Source: Myxococcota bacterium
GTDB taxonomy: Bacteria; Myxococcota_A; UBA796; CAJQPC01
Length of the DNA stretch: 64,000 nucleotides
Direction of reading: 5' to 3'
Assembly: GCA_023150775.1 (NCBI GenBank)
Contig: JAKLKE010000001.1
Location: forward strand, 1-64,000
The notes beneath the pieces were generated by a model. That model ran no database searches and had not been told where the DNA came from. It worked only from the letters and a program-made list of their open reading frames with translations. Both the position numbers and the translations under genes were made by a program. Below, one piece after another: positions 37,603-45,857 of this stretch. Numbering within the stretch: position 1 is the stretch's first letter; each line of letters opens with the position of its first letter.

Positions 37603-38664
37603 GTGAGCACTACACCCCACGATCACCTCTTCAAGCTGGTCTTCAGCGAGCCCACCGAGCTCGCGCCGGTCCTGCGTGCGCTCTTGCCGACCTCGGTCGC
37701 CGAGCGCCTCAACCTTGACCAGCTCACCCCCGCGCCGACCGAGCAGCTCGACGGCGATCTCCGAATGCGCGCCCCAGACCTGCTCTATCGTGCGCCTTGG
37801 CGCCGGGCCGGCCGGGCCGAGGTCGTCTTCGTCATCGAGCACCAATCGAGCCCCGACCCCTCGATGCCGCTGCGCGCCCTTCGCGCCGCGCTGCGGGTCT
37901 GGGAGCAAGCCGAAGGACCCCGCCTGCCGATGATCGTCACCCTCCTCATCGCCCACGGCGCGAAGCCCTGGACCGCGCCCGTCCGCGTCTCCGAGCTCTA
38001 CGACGCGCCCACCGACACCATCGAGGGCCTTCGCCACACCCTCCCCGAGCTGGGCTTGCTGCTGCAAGACCTCGCCATCACCCCCGATGAGGCCATGCCC
38101 GGCGAAGGCGCGGGCAAGCTCGCCTTGATCCTCTTGCGCCACGCCCACCGGGGCGATGTCTGGGATGCGCTTGAGGCGAACATTCATCTGTTCGCTGAGG
38201 CTGTGAAGCGTCTGGGTGACAGCCGCGCCGTCGGTCTGTTAACCTATGCAATGCACGTCAGCGACGTCCCTTGGGAGCGCAGGCTCGCCCTGAAGATCCT
38301 GCCGCTCCTCCAACCCCCTGAGCGTGAGGTGATCGTGGGCTACGCAGACCGCCGTTTTGAGGAAGGCGTCATGGTCGGAGAGCAGCGCGGCGTCGCCATT
38401 GGGGAAGAGCGCGGCGTCGCCATCGGCGAGCAGCGCGGCATCGCCATTGGCGAGCAGCGCGGCGAAGAGCGCGGTCGTGTCGCGGAGCGCCGCGCCAACG
38501 CCCTCCGATTGTTCAAACGACGCTTCAATTCGTTCAACTCGGCGCACGAGGCCGTCCTCCTCAACCTTGCTCCAGATCAGCTTGAGCGGCTGCTGGACGA
38601 CCTCTTCACCTTTGAGCATCCAGACGAGCTCTTCTCCCTCGCCGACCCCACCGGGCGCCCCTAA
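37603..38664 (+). CDS. Rpn-family recombination-promoting nuclease / putative transposase (PD-(D/E)XK)
   Basis: TPHDHLFKLVFSEPTELAPVLRALLP...DLLYRAPW...VVFVIEHQSSPDPSMPLRALRAALRVWEQ. Confidence 0.88.
   Translation: MSTTPHDHLFKLVFSEPTELAPVLRALLPTSVAERLNLDQLTPAPTEQLDGDLRMRAPDLLYRAPWRRAGRAEVVFVIEHQSSPDPSMPLRALRAALRVWEQAEGPRLPMIVTLLIAHGAKPWTAPVRVSELYDAPTDTIEGLRHTLPELGLLLQDLAITPDEAMPGEGAGKLALILLRHAHRGDVWDALEANIHLFAEAVKRLGDSRAVGLLTYAMHVSDVPWERRLALKILPLLQPPEREVIVGYADRRFEEGVMVGEQRGVAIGEERGVAIGEQRGIAIGEQRGEERGRVAERRANALRLFKRRFNSFNSAHEAVLLNLAPDQLERLLDDLFTFEHPDELFSLADPTGRP
38377..38472 (+). repeat. in-frame 24-bp tandem repeats (4 units) in the rpn-like gene
   Basis: GEQRGVAI/GEERGVAI/GEQRGIAI/GEQRGEER. 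Confidence 0.85.
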
Positions 38665-38790
38665 ACCCTGCCAACGCCACGCCGCCGCGGGGTCTAGCGC
38701 TCTGTGACGCATGGCCCCTCCCCCTCCGCCGCGCGGCCTGCGCGCCGACCCCCTCCGTCCAAAGCGCCCTGCGCAGGTTAGTGTTGCGGC

Positions 38791-39312
38791 GTGCGCGCAC
38801 CCCAGACCCCCATCGGCCGCGGCCTGCTCTCGTTCACCCTCAGCCTGATGTTGCTGATCGTGGTCGATTATGTCGCGCCTGACGGAGACAGCGCCACCAC
38901 CCGCATCCCCGGCGGCGGCGCGGTGCTGAGCTGGCTGCACCTCAAGCAGCGCTGGAACATGTTCAACGATCCGGGGCCTCGGGGCGCCTTTGTGGAGAGC
39001 TTGGGGCTCACCGCCGACGGCCGGACGATCACCCTCGTCCCGTCGATGGAGCCCCCAGACGGCCCCTTCCTGCGCCTGGGCTATGACCGAATGCTCAAGG
39101 TTCACAACACCTTAGGCAACGAGAAGCCCAACTCGAAGCTCTCCCGACGCTACGCGCGTTGGCTCTGTGCTCAGAGCGCCGAGCCCCTGGTCAGCGCCCA
39201 GGTCGTGAAGGTGCAGCTCAAGCGCCCGACGATGGCCGAGTGGCGCGGCAACCCCGACGCCGTCACCGAGAAGACCCGCTTGCTCTTGGCGGAGGTCTCG
39301 TGCGCCCCCTGA
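38791..39312 (+). CDS. hypothetical membrane-anchored protein, coupled to HTTM gene
   Basis: N-terminal TM LSFTLSLMLLIVVDYVA; stop overlaps the next gene. Confidence 0.6.
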   Translation: MRAPQTPIGRGLLSFTLSLMLLIVVDYVAPDGDSATTRIPGGGAVLSWLHLKQRWNMFNDPGPRGAFVESLGLTADGRTITLVPSMEPPDGPFLRLGYDRMLKVHNTLGNEKPNSKLSRRYARWLCAQSAEPLVSAQVVKVQLKRPTMAEWRGNPDAVTEKTRLLLAEVSCAP

Positions 39313-40169
39313 TCACCGCCTGGGATCAGCTCTGGTTCTCACCCCTCGACCTGCGGGTGCCCGCGGCCTTACGCATCGGCTACGGCCTGCTCGGCCTGTG
39401 GAGCTACGCCGGGCTCTGGCCCACCCTGGCCTGGTCCCTCGCCGACGGCGGCCTCGGCGTCGGCGTCGGCCGAAGCGGCCCCGACCTGCTGAACCTCCTC
39501 GCCAACCCGCTCTGGTCTCTCACCTCGCTCGGCGAGGTCCAGGCGATGTTTTTGTTGTGGATGGCCTGCTTCGTGGCCTTGGTGCTGGGCGTCGGCGGGC
39601 GGCTGCCGATGCTCGGCGCCTGGCTCGGCATCATCACCTTAGGCGAACGAAACCCCCTGCTCATCGACGGCTCCGACGGTGTGCTGCGGGTGTTGGGCCT
39701 GTGGATGTTGTTCTTGCCGCTCAACGCCGTCTGGTCGTTGAGCCGCCCCGATCCCGCCGCCGCGCAGGTGGAGCACAGCGTTTGGCCCCTCCGCATGATC
39801 CAGCTCCAGGTCTGCATCATCTACGTCAAGACCGGGCTGATCAAGGCGCTCTACCCCTCGTGGCAAGAGGGCACGGCGGTGTTCTACGCCATGGCGAGCC
39901 CGAAATATTGGCGATTCCCGATGGAGGACATCCTGGCGAGCCCGGCGTTTCAGGGCTTCACCGTGCTCGCCACCTACGCCACTCTGGTGTTTGAGCTGGG
40001 CTTCCCCTTGGTGTTTGTGCCTCGGCTGCGGCGGCTCTGGCTGCTCCTCGGCTTGGGCCTGCACCTCGGCGTGTTCGCCTTCTTGAGCTTAGGCGCCTTC
40101 TCGGAGGTCATCCTGTGGAGCTATCTCGCCTTCGTGGTCTTCCCGCCGTCGCGGCGGCCCTCGCCCTGA
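39300..40169 (+). CDS. HTTM-domain integral membrane protein
   Basis: LRIGYGLLGLWSYAGLWPTLAW...MIQLQVCIIYVKTGLIKALYPSWQEGTAVFYAMASPKYWRFP. Confidence 0.85.
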   Translation: MRPLITAWDQLWFSPLDLRVPAALRIGYGLLGLWSYAGLWPTLAWSLADGGLGVGVGRSGPDLLNLLANPLWSLTSLGEVQAMFLLWMACFVALVLGVGGRLPMLGAWLGIITLGERNPLLIDGSDGVLRVLGLWMLFLPLNAVWSLSRPDPAAAQVEHSVWPLRMIQLQVCIIYVKTGLIKALYPSWQEGTAVFYAMASPKYWRFPMEDILASPAFQGFTVLATYATLVFELGFPLVFVPRLRRLWLLLGLGLHLGVFAFLSLGAFSEVILWSYLAFVVFPPSRRPSP

Positions 40170-41095
40170 GCGCCTGCGCGAAGGACGGCCCGGCCCCTCG
40201 ATACTCCCACGTCGCCGCGCTCACCGCCGATGGGGAGTCCCTCTGTGTGGCCGGTGGCGCAGGCGGCGAGGGCCGACGCCCCGACGCCTGGTGTTTTGAC
40301 CTGGCCCGGGGCCGCTGGGAGGAGGTCACGCCGCCCCCGGCGCCGATCTTCCGAGCCTGCCACGTGCAGACCGCCGAGGCCGCGTGGATCGTCGGCGGCG
40401 CGGACGCCGAGGGTGAGCCCGTGGACACCCTCTGGCGCTGGGATCTCACCGACCTGAGCTGGGAGCAGCTCAGCCCCGAGGGCTTCCCGCCGCCGCGCCG
40501 GGTGAAGGCCGGCTGCACCCTCGACGGCGACCGAATGCTGCTGGGCGGCGGGCGCATCGGCGAGGGGGACGAGCAGCGCGTCTACGGCGACCTCTTCGAG
40601 CTCAACCTCACGACGCTCACCTGGGAGGAGCTCCCCCAACTCCCCGACCCCATCCAGCGGCAGGCCATGGCGCCCCTTGGCGACGGCACCTTGGCGATCC
40701 TCGGGGGCATCGACGAGGCGGGTGAACGCCAGGCGACCCTGCTGCTCGGCGACCCCGACCGGGGCGCCTACTCCAGCTATTTCTCCAGCGGCGAGGTCCC
40801 CGAGCGCCGCGCCAGCCACACCCTCGTCCCCGCCCCCGGCGGCGCCGTCGTCGCTTGGGGTGGGCACCCCAGCGACACCGCCCTGTGGCGCTACGACGGC
40901 GAGGTCTTCACCCACAACGATCCCGGCGATGAGGCCCCCTCGGCCCGAGACGCCCACGCCACGGCCCCGAGCGCCGACGGCGCCGCGCTCTACCTCATGG
41001 GCGGCGACCCCTTCGAGGACCTCGACGACCCCTTCGTGAACGACCTCTGGCGCGCCGACCTCACGACGCTCACTTGGGAGCGCCTTCACCCCTGA
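40115..41095 (+). CDS. Kelch/galactose-oxidase-like repeat lipoprotein
   Basis: AALALSACAKDG lipobox; xxxxDLTTLTWEELPQLPDPIQRQAMAPLGDGTLAILGGI repeats. Confidence 0.75.
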   Translation: MELSRLRGLPAVAAALALSACAKDGPAPRYSHVAALTADGESLCVAGGAGGEGRRPDAWCFDLARGRWEEVTPPPAPIFRACHVQTAEAAWIVGGADAEGEPVDTLWRWDLTDLSWEQLSPEGFPPPRRVKAGCTLDGDRMLLGGGRIGEGDEQRVYGDLFELNLTTLTWEELPQLPDPIQRQAMAPLGDGTLAILGGIDEAGERQATLLLGDPDRGAYSSYFSSGEVPERRASHTLVPAPGGAVVAWGGHPSDTALWRYDGEVFTHNDPGDEAPSARDAHATAPSADGAALYLMGGDPFEDLDDPFVNDLWRADLTTLTWERLHP

Positions 41096-41115
41096 GCCGG
41101 GTGTACACTCACGCC

Positions 41116-41613
41116 ATGCTCTCCGCCCTCCTCCTCCTGAGCCTCACCGACGCCCGCGCCGACGACCCCAAGTGGACGCTCACCGTCGATCCCCTCACCC
41201 TCGCCATCGGCTTCGCCCACCTCCAGGTCGAGCGCGCCATCGGCGATCGATTCTCGCTCTACGCCACCCCCAGCCTCCGCCTCTACGATGGGATCCTCGT
41301 CGACGTGAACGGGCCCTATCGTGGCCTCGGCGGCGAGGTCGGCGGCCGCTTCTTCTTGCGCGGCGAGGCCCCCGAGGGCGTCTGGCTCATGGCCCGGGGC
41401 ACCCTCGCCCGGGTGAACACCACGGAGACGTCCGAGCCCGTCGTCACCTTAGGCGCCTACACCAGCGGCCTCGTCGGCGCGACCTGGATCCTCGGCCCCG
41501 GCCTCACGCTCTCCGGCGGCGCCGGGGTGTCGTGGTTCCGCTACGGCGTGGCCGACTACGGCGTCTACGGCCTAGCCCCCGCGGCGCACACGGCGGTGGG
41601 CTGGGCGTTCTGA
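41116..41613 (+). CDS. small outer-membrane beta-barrel-like protein
   Basis: Signal peptide MLSALLLLSLTDARAD; alternating beta-strand pattern. Confidence 0.55.
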   Translation: MLSALLLLSLTDARADDPKWTLTVDPLTLAIGFAHLQVERAIGDRFSLYATPSLRLYDGILVDVNGPYRGLGGEVGGRFFLRGEAPEGVWLMARGTLARVNTTETSEPVVTLGAYTSGLVGATWILGPGLTLSGGAGVSWFRYGVADYGVYGLAPAAHTAVGWAF

Positions 41614-41614
41614 G

Positions 41615-41636
41615 CTTGGTTGGGTGACCAACCAAG
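41615..41636. repeat. dispersed hairpin copy E: CTTGGTTGG-GTGA-CCAACCAAG
   Basis: 9-bp perfect stem; variant of copies A-D, at the convergent junction next to the TA island. Confidence 0.75.
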
Positions 41637-41648
41637 TCACTCGATCCC

Positions 41649-42092
41649 CTACAGCAGGCCCTCGTCGAGATCGTGGCGGCCACCGTTCCGCTCCAGGCGC
41701 GGTCGAACCTGGGCCAGAACGACGTCGAGCGGGTGCTCGGGGATGAACGGAGGAGCGTGGAAGCCCATAGAGCGAAGCTGACTCAAGGTCCACTCGCGCC
41801 ACGGCCCCCAAACGTCAGGGATTACCTGGGTGAGCGTGTGCGTGACGCGCGCCTCAAGGTCGGCGGGCGCTTCGCCGGAGTAGGTCAACAAGAACCCGCC
41901 GGTCACCGTGGCCTGACGCGGCCCATCTACCCCAGCAGACACGATGACCGAGAGCGCGCAGAAGACCAGAAATCCGGCCTCAGCGGGCTGCTGCACGAGG
42001 GCGGCGACCCACACACGCCAGCTGAGCGGCGCCTCACCGAGACGCGCCTCCCGCAGGAGCCGGGCGTCAACGAGCGCGATCTCGGGCGGCAA
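41649..42092 (-). CDS. SecB-like chaperone, third gene of a toxin-antitoxin-chaperone locus
   Basis: PPEIALVDARLLREARL...ATVTGGFLLTYSG...VIPDVWGPWREWTLSQLRSMGFHAPPFIPEHPL resembles SecB (PYxRExxxxxxxRxxFPxxxLxP). Proposed TTG start at 42092 with AGGGAGG upstream; the longer ORF starts at 42179. Confidence 0.65.
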   Translation of the reverse strand: MPPEIALVDARLLREARLGEAPLSWRVWVAALVQQPAEAGFLVFCALSVIVSAGVDGPRQATVTGGFLLTYSGEAPADLEARVTHTLTQVIPDVWGPWREWTLSQLRSMGFHAPPFIPEHPLDVVLAQVRPRLERNGGRHDLDEGLL

Positions 42093-42705
42093 GCCGGCCT
42101 CCCTGAGCGCGGCGGGGCATGTCGGGCCTAAGCTCGTGATCTCTCCAGAACGGCGCGTTCGCTCGAGGGGCAGGGTCATTCACCGTCAAGGCCACCAGCG
42201 GCGGCACCTCCGATGTCGCCATAGCGAGCACGGGCCTCACCCCGCTCGTAAGGTGATCAGGATGGATCAACGCGACATCCACCCCGAGCCCCTGGGCGAG
42301 CCGGTTCAGCGTTGAGGCGCGGGGCCAAGCGCCTGAGCTGAGCAGGCGGCTGAGCGAAGGCTGAGGCAGGCCCCCCCCCCGCGCGACGGCGGAGACACCG
42401 CCCTTGGCGTCAATCAGGGTGCGCAGAGCGTCTTTGTAGGAGCGAAGGCGCTCTCCCGTGGCGTTCAGCTCGCGGTGGGAACGGATCGGGGGCGTGATGA
42501 CCGGAGGCTCGTGATCGTCGAGGAGGTCTTGGATGCACTCGATGGTGCCATCGCGGTCTTCGTCGTTCTCGGCGGAGGCCCAGAGAAGCATCAGATCGCC
42601 CACACCTTCGCTGTCGCGCGCCAAGGTGAGGACGGCCTCTACCCAGTGGGGCGCAATCCCGGCCTGCTGCATCAACCGGGCGATGTCCTCAAGTTGAGGG
42701 TCCAT
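42067..42705 (-). CDS. XRE-type antitoxin with N-terminal domain and C-terminal extension
   Basis: LVEAVLTLARDSEGVGDLMLLW...IDAKGGVSAVARGGGLPQPSLSRLLSSGAWPRASTLNRLAQGLGV; 5' end overlaps the toxin gene. Confidence 0.8.
   Translation of the reverse strand: MDPQLEDIARLMQQAGIAPHWVEAVLTLARDSEGVGDLMLLWASAENDEDRDGTIECIQDLLDDHEPPVITPPIRSHRELNATGERLRSYKDALRTLIDAKGGVSAVARGGGLPQPSLSRLLSSGAWPRASTLNRLAQGLGVDVALIHPDHLTSGVRPVLAMATSEVPPLVALTVNDPAPRANAPFWRDHELRPDMPRRAQGGRLAARDRAR
42371..42380 (-). repeat. homopolymeric C10 (G10 on coding strand) tract inside the antitoxin HTH
   Basis: ggcaggccccccccccgcgcg read directly. Confidence 0.9.
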
Positions 42706-43129
42706 GGAGAGCTCCTTTGATGTGGTCGCACGGGTTCTCGATGATCAGCTTACGCCGCTTAGCGAGTTGAGCGCCTTTCCTGTAGTCCAGGTGCGATGAG
42801 GTCTTTGACCAAGCATGGCAGAGGAAGTAGTCACCCTTGTGCTCGATGATGCCAAGCCGAAGCTGGATCTTGCTATGCCCCATGTTGTGCCACTTCATCT
42901 TAAACGCGCAGGGGACATCCTTGTGCTGGCCGCTCTGGGCAGGTCCCCAGAAGAGCGAGTTGTTGAACTCGGGGTCAGTGGTGCGGTTGGTTAACCTCAG
43001 TATGTCAGGACGTAGCGTGCTCCAGTACTCCTCAGCGCTTACTTCGCGCGGCACAAGCTCTAGATAGGAGTCAAGCGCCCAGCTCGTGATGAAGATCCTT
43101 GGCGGCTTCAGGTCACTATAACACTGCAT
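42689..43129 (-). CDS. putative toxin, uncharacterised family (HigB-like by gene order)
   Basis: ITSWALDSYLELV...EEYWSTLRPDILRL...FKMKWHNMGHSKIQLRLGIIEHKGDYFLCHAWSKTSSHLDYRKGAQLAKRRKLI; low GC; overlaps the antitoxin start by 17 nt. Confidence 0.6.
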   Translation of the reverse strand: MQCYSDLKPPRIFITSWALDSYLELVPREVSAEEYWSTLRPDILRLTNRTTDPEFNNSLFWGPAQSGQHKDVPCAFKMKWHNMGHSKIQLRLGIIEHKGDYFLCHAWSKTSSHLDYRKGAQLAKRRKLIIENPCDHIKGALHGPST

Positions 43130-43168
43130 AACATTTTATCTCCTTCAGCCATAGCCAAGAGTATTGAC

Positions 43169-43209
43169 AAAAAAACGAGTCGCTTTGGACTTCCTCCTTA
43201 GAGCGACTC
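43169..43209 (-). terminator. Rho-independent terminator of the OmpA-family gene
   Basis: Minus strand GAGTCGCT...AGCGACTC stem (43177-43184/43202-43209) followed by a T7 run (43169-43175). Confidence 0.8.
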
Positions 43210-43213
43210 ATCA

Positions 43214-44686
43214 TCACTCCCCCGTCTTCTCATCCTCCGTCACCCGGAACTCAACGCGCCGGTTCACGGCTTTGCCCTCGGGGCCGTCGTTGGCGACGAG
43301 GGGGACCGTCTCGCCGAGGCCCTTCGAGGACAGGCGCTCGGCGGGCACACCTCGGCCGGTGAGGTAGCGGGCGACGGACTCGGCGCGGCGGGCGGAGAGC
43401 TCAAGGTTGTACTCGTCCTTGCCGTCGCTGTCGGTGTGTCCGTGGATCTCCAGGCGCACCGTGGGGTACTGCAGGAGCACGGCGGCGGCCTCGTCGAGCA
43501 GGCCGTAGCTGTCCGTCGTGATCTTGTCGGAGTTGACCTCAAAGTTGATGCCGCGGATGACGCCGGTGAAGCGCTCGATCTCTTTGGGCACGTCGTCGGG
43601 GCAGCCGTCGTCGTCGTTGAAGCCGTTCCAGGTCTCGGGCTCCAAGACGCAGGAGTCGTCGGCGTCGACGATGCTGTCCCGGTCGTTGTCATCCTCGGGG
43701 CAGCCGTCCAGGTCCTCAAAGTCGTCGCGGTCTTCAGCGAAGTTGGGGCAGAGGTCGTCGAGGTCGAGCACGCCGTCGCTGTCGTTGTCGTCTTCAGGGC
43801 AGCCGTCGCGGTCCTCGAAGCCGTCGCGGTCCTCTGGGTCTTTGGGGCAGAAGTCGTCGTCGTCGGTGATGCCGTCGTTGTCGTTGTCGTCTTCAGGGCA
43901 GCCGTCTTTGTCCTTGAAGCCGTCCATGTCCTCTGGGTCCATCGGGCAGCGGTCTTTGCGGTCTACGACGCCGTCCTCGTCGTTGTCCTCGTCGGGGCAG
44001 GCGTCGTCGTCCTCAAACTCATCGTAGTCTTCGGGCTCTTCAGGGCAGGGGTCGAGGCGGTCGGCGACGCCGTCGCGGTCGGTGTCGAGGTTTCTCTCGG
44101 CCTGGCGGAAGAGGAATCCTGCCGTCAGCTCGACGTTGGAGAAGCTGTCTTGAACCTCGCCGTGGGGCTCGGTGCCGCCGGTCCACACCCAGCGGGCGTC
44201 GGCGCGCAGGGCCATGGCGCCGCCGAGCGGGATGAGCAGGCCGGGGCCGACGTTGAGCGCGAGGTCGACGTCGGGGTTCTTGTAGTTGCCGAGGTCTTCA
44301 CCATCCAGCGGCTCCGCCGACCAGGAGTCGGGGTCGCGGCCCACACGTTTCCAGATGACCCCAGGCCCGGCGGCGAGGTACGGCTCGACCGCGTAGCCCC
44401 GGCTCAAGAAGACCACGGCGTTCACCCGGGGCGTCAGCGCGTCATATCGATACGCGAAGCGGCTCCGCGTACGTCCTTGGTGAATCCCCAGCTCAGCCTC
44501 GATGATCACCCGGGGGCCAATGTTGTAGCCCAAGCGCGGCACGGCGCTCCAGGTGGAGTTGAGGTTCTCGTCCGCGTCGAAGGCGATCCAGCCAACCCCC
44601 GCCGAGGCGGTCCACCCGAAGTAGTCTTCTTGGGCGGAGGCGACGTTCAGCGCGAGACCAGAGAGCAGAAGGGGCAAGTTGAGCAT
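43214..44686 (-). CDS. OmpA-family protein with thrombospondin type-3-like repeats
   Basis: N-terminal barrel; repeated DRDGVxDxxDxCPxEPEDxDxFxDxDGCPEDDND; C-terminal VRLEIHGHTDSDGKDEYNLELSARRAESVARYLTGRGV. Confidence 0.92.
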   Translation of the reverse strand: MLNLPLLLSGLALNVASAQEDYFGWTASAGVGWIAFDADENLNSTWSAVPRLGYNIGPRVIIEAELGIHQGRTRSRFAYRYDALTPRVNAVVFLSRGYAVEPYLAAGPGVIWKRVGRDPDSWSAEPLDGEDLGNYKNPDVDLALNVGPGLLIPLGGAMALRADARWVWTGGTEPHGEVQDSFSNVELTAGFLFRQAERNLDTDRDGVADRLDPCPEEPEDYDEFEDDDACPDEDNDEDGVVDRKDRCPMDPEDMDGFKDKDGCPEDDNDNDGITDDDDFCPKDPEDRDGFEDRDGCPEDDNDSDGVLDLDDLCPNFAEDRDDFEDLDGCPEDDNDRDSIVDADDSCVLEPETWNGFNDDDGCPDDVPKEIERFTGVIRGINFEVNSDKITTDSYGLLDEAAAVLLQYPTVRLEIHGHTDSDGKDEYNLELSARRAESVARYLTGRGVPAERLSSKGLGETVPLVANDGPEGKAVNRRVEFRVTEDEKTGE

Positions 44687-44782
44687 GAGGCGGCGTCCGG
44701 GTGCGGCCCAGAGAGGGGCAGACCACGGACTTTAGCGCGACACCAGCCGCGTCCGCAAGGGCGCTCGCCGAGGCGGCCTCGC

Positions 44783-45388
44783 CTACTCCGCGTCAGGCGC
44801 CTTGCTCTTCTTCTTCTTCTCGTTGCGCAGCTCTTTGGCGCTCAGCTCAATCTGGGTGCCGACGCCTTGGGTGACGTCAAACTCGCGCCCGGCGATGTTG
44901 TAGTCGCCCACGGGCAACATGCCGATGAACACGCCGTCCTCACGCAGGCTCTTCTGGGCGAGCTCAACGGCGAGGCGCTGGTCGGGGGCGAAGGGCATCT
45001 GGGCCGGGGTCATCTCGACGGAGCGCGGCGGCGTGACGACGAGCTGCACGCGGCCGTAGGTCTGGTTGATCTCCACGATCCAGGAGTCGAGCTCCTCGGT
45101 GCGCTGGAGGGCCTGGGCGCGCTGCAGCCGAGAGAGGCAGGCGCCCATGTCACCAACGGAGCGCGCCGACTGGGCGGCGGCCATGTGCGCCTCAAACGGC
45201 ACATCGACGCCGCTGAGCGCGAGGAGCTCCTCGTAGGACTTCTCGACACCTTTCCAGAGCTGGCGCTCGGAGAAGTTGTTGATCTCGTCCATCAGGCGAT
45301 CAAACTCGGCGTCGGTGCGCTCGTCGGCGTGAACGACAGGCGACAGAAGACCGCAGAGCAGGGCGAAGAGGAGGAGCGAGCGCTTCAT
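44783..45388 (-). CDS. hypothetical exported protein
   Basis: Signal peptide MKRSLLLFALLCGLLSPVVHA; helical repeat-like N-terminal half. Confidence 0.6.
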   Translation of the reverse strand: MKRSLLLFALLCGLLSPVVHADERTDAEFDRLMDEINNFSERQLWKGVEKSYEELLALSGVDVPFEAHMAAAQSARSVGDMGACLSRLQRAQALQRTEELDSWIVEINQTYGRVQLVVTPPRSVEMTPAQMPFAPDQRLAVELAQKSLREDGVFIGMLPVGDYNIAGREFDVTQGVGTQIELSAKELRNEKKKKSKAPDAE

Positions 45389-45494
45389 GGGGGGCTTTCC
45401 GCAGGATGCGAGGGTGGCGATATTCTACAACGCCCGAGCGCCTTTGGCCCGTCCGGGATTTTTGGATCTTGACCGAGGCCTGATCCCCTGAGGA

Positions 45495-45857
45495 TCAATC
45501 ACATCGTTCGTAGCGCTCTTTGCAGCCGACCACGCGGATCTCGACGGTGACCACACCCTCGTCGATCATGTCGATGCGCTTCGCGGCGCGCTCGGAGAGG
45601 TCGATGACGCGGCCTTTGGCGTAGGGGCCACGGTCGTTGATCACCACCCGCACGGACTCCCCGGTGTCGGTGCGGGTGACCTTCACCACGGTGCCAAAGG
45701 GCAAGGTCTTGTGCGCCGCCGTACGTTTGGAGGGGCGAAAGGGCTCACCCGAGGCCGTGGGGTTGCCGCGCAGCTCGTCGCCGTACCACGAGGCCTTGCC
45801 GGTCTGGGTCGGCGCCCGGGCCGCGCAGGCCAAGAACATAAGCAGCAGGGCCGTCAC
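45495..45857 (-). CDS. rlpA: RlpA-like (septal ring lytic transglycosylase family) lipoprotein
   Basis: [22 protein letters not shown]...[53 protein letters not shown] overlap with the upstream gene. Confidence 0.9.
   Translation of the reverse strand: MTALLLMFLACAARAPTQTGKASWYGDELRGNPTASGEPFRPSKRTAAHKTLPFGTVVKVTRTDTGESVRVVINDRGPYAKGRVIDLSERAAKRIDMIDEGVVTVEIRVVGCKERYERCD

Noticed and set aside
38377-38472. 24-bp repeats considered as CRISPR-like
   Set aside because: Contiguous in-frame tandem repeats without spacers.
43436-45472. 678-aa plus-strand ORF
   Set aside because: Antisense of the OmpA/TSP3-repeat gene and 44783-45388; repetitive V/G composition is a mirror of Asp-rich codons.
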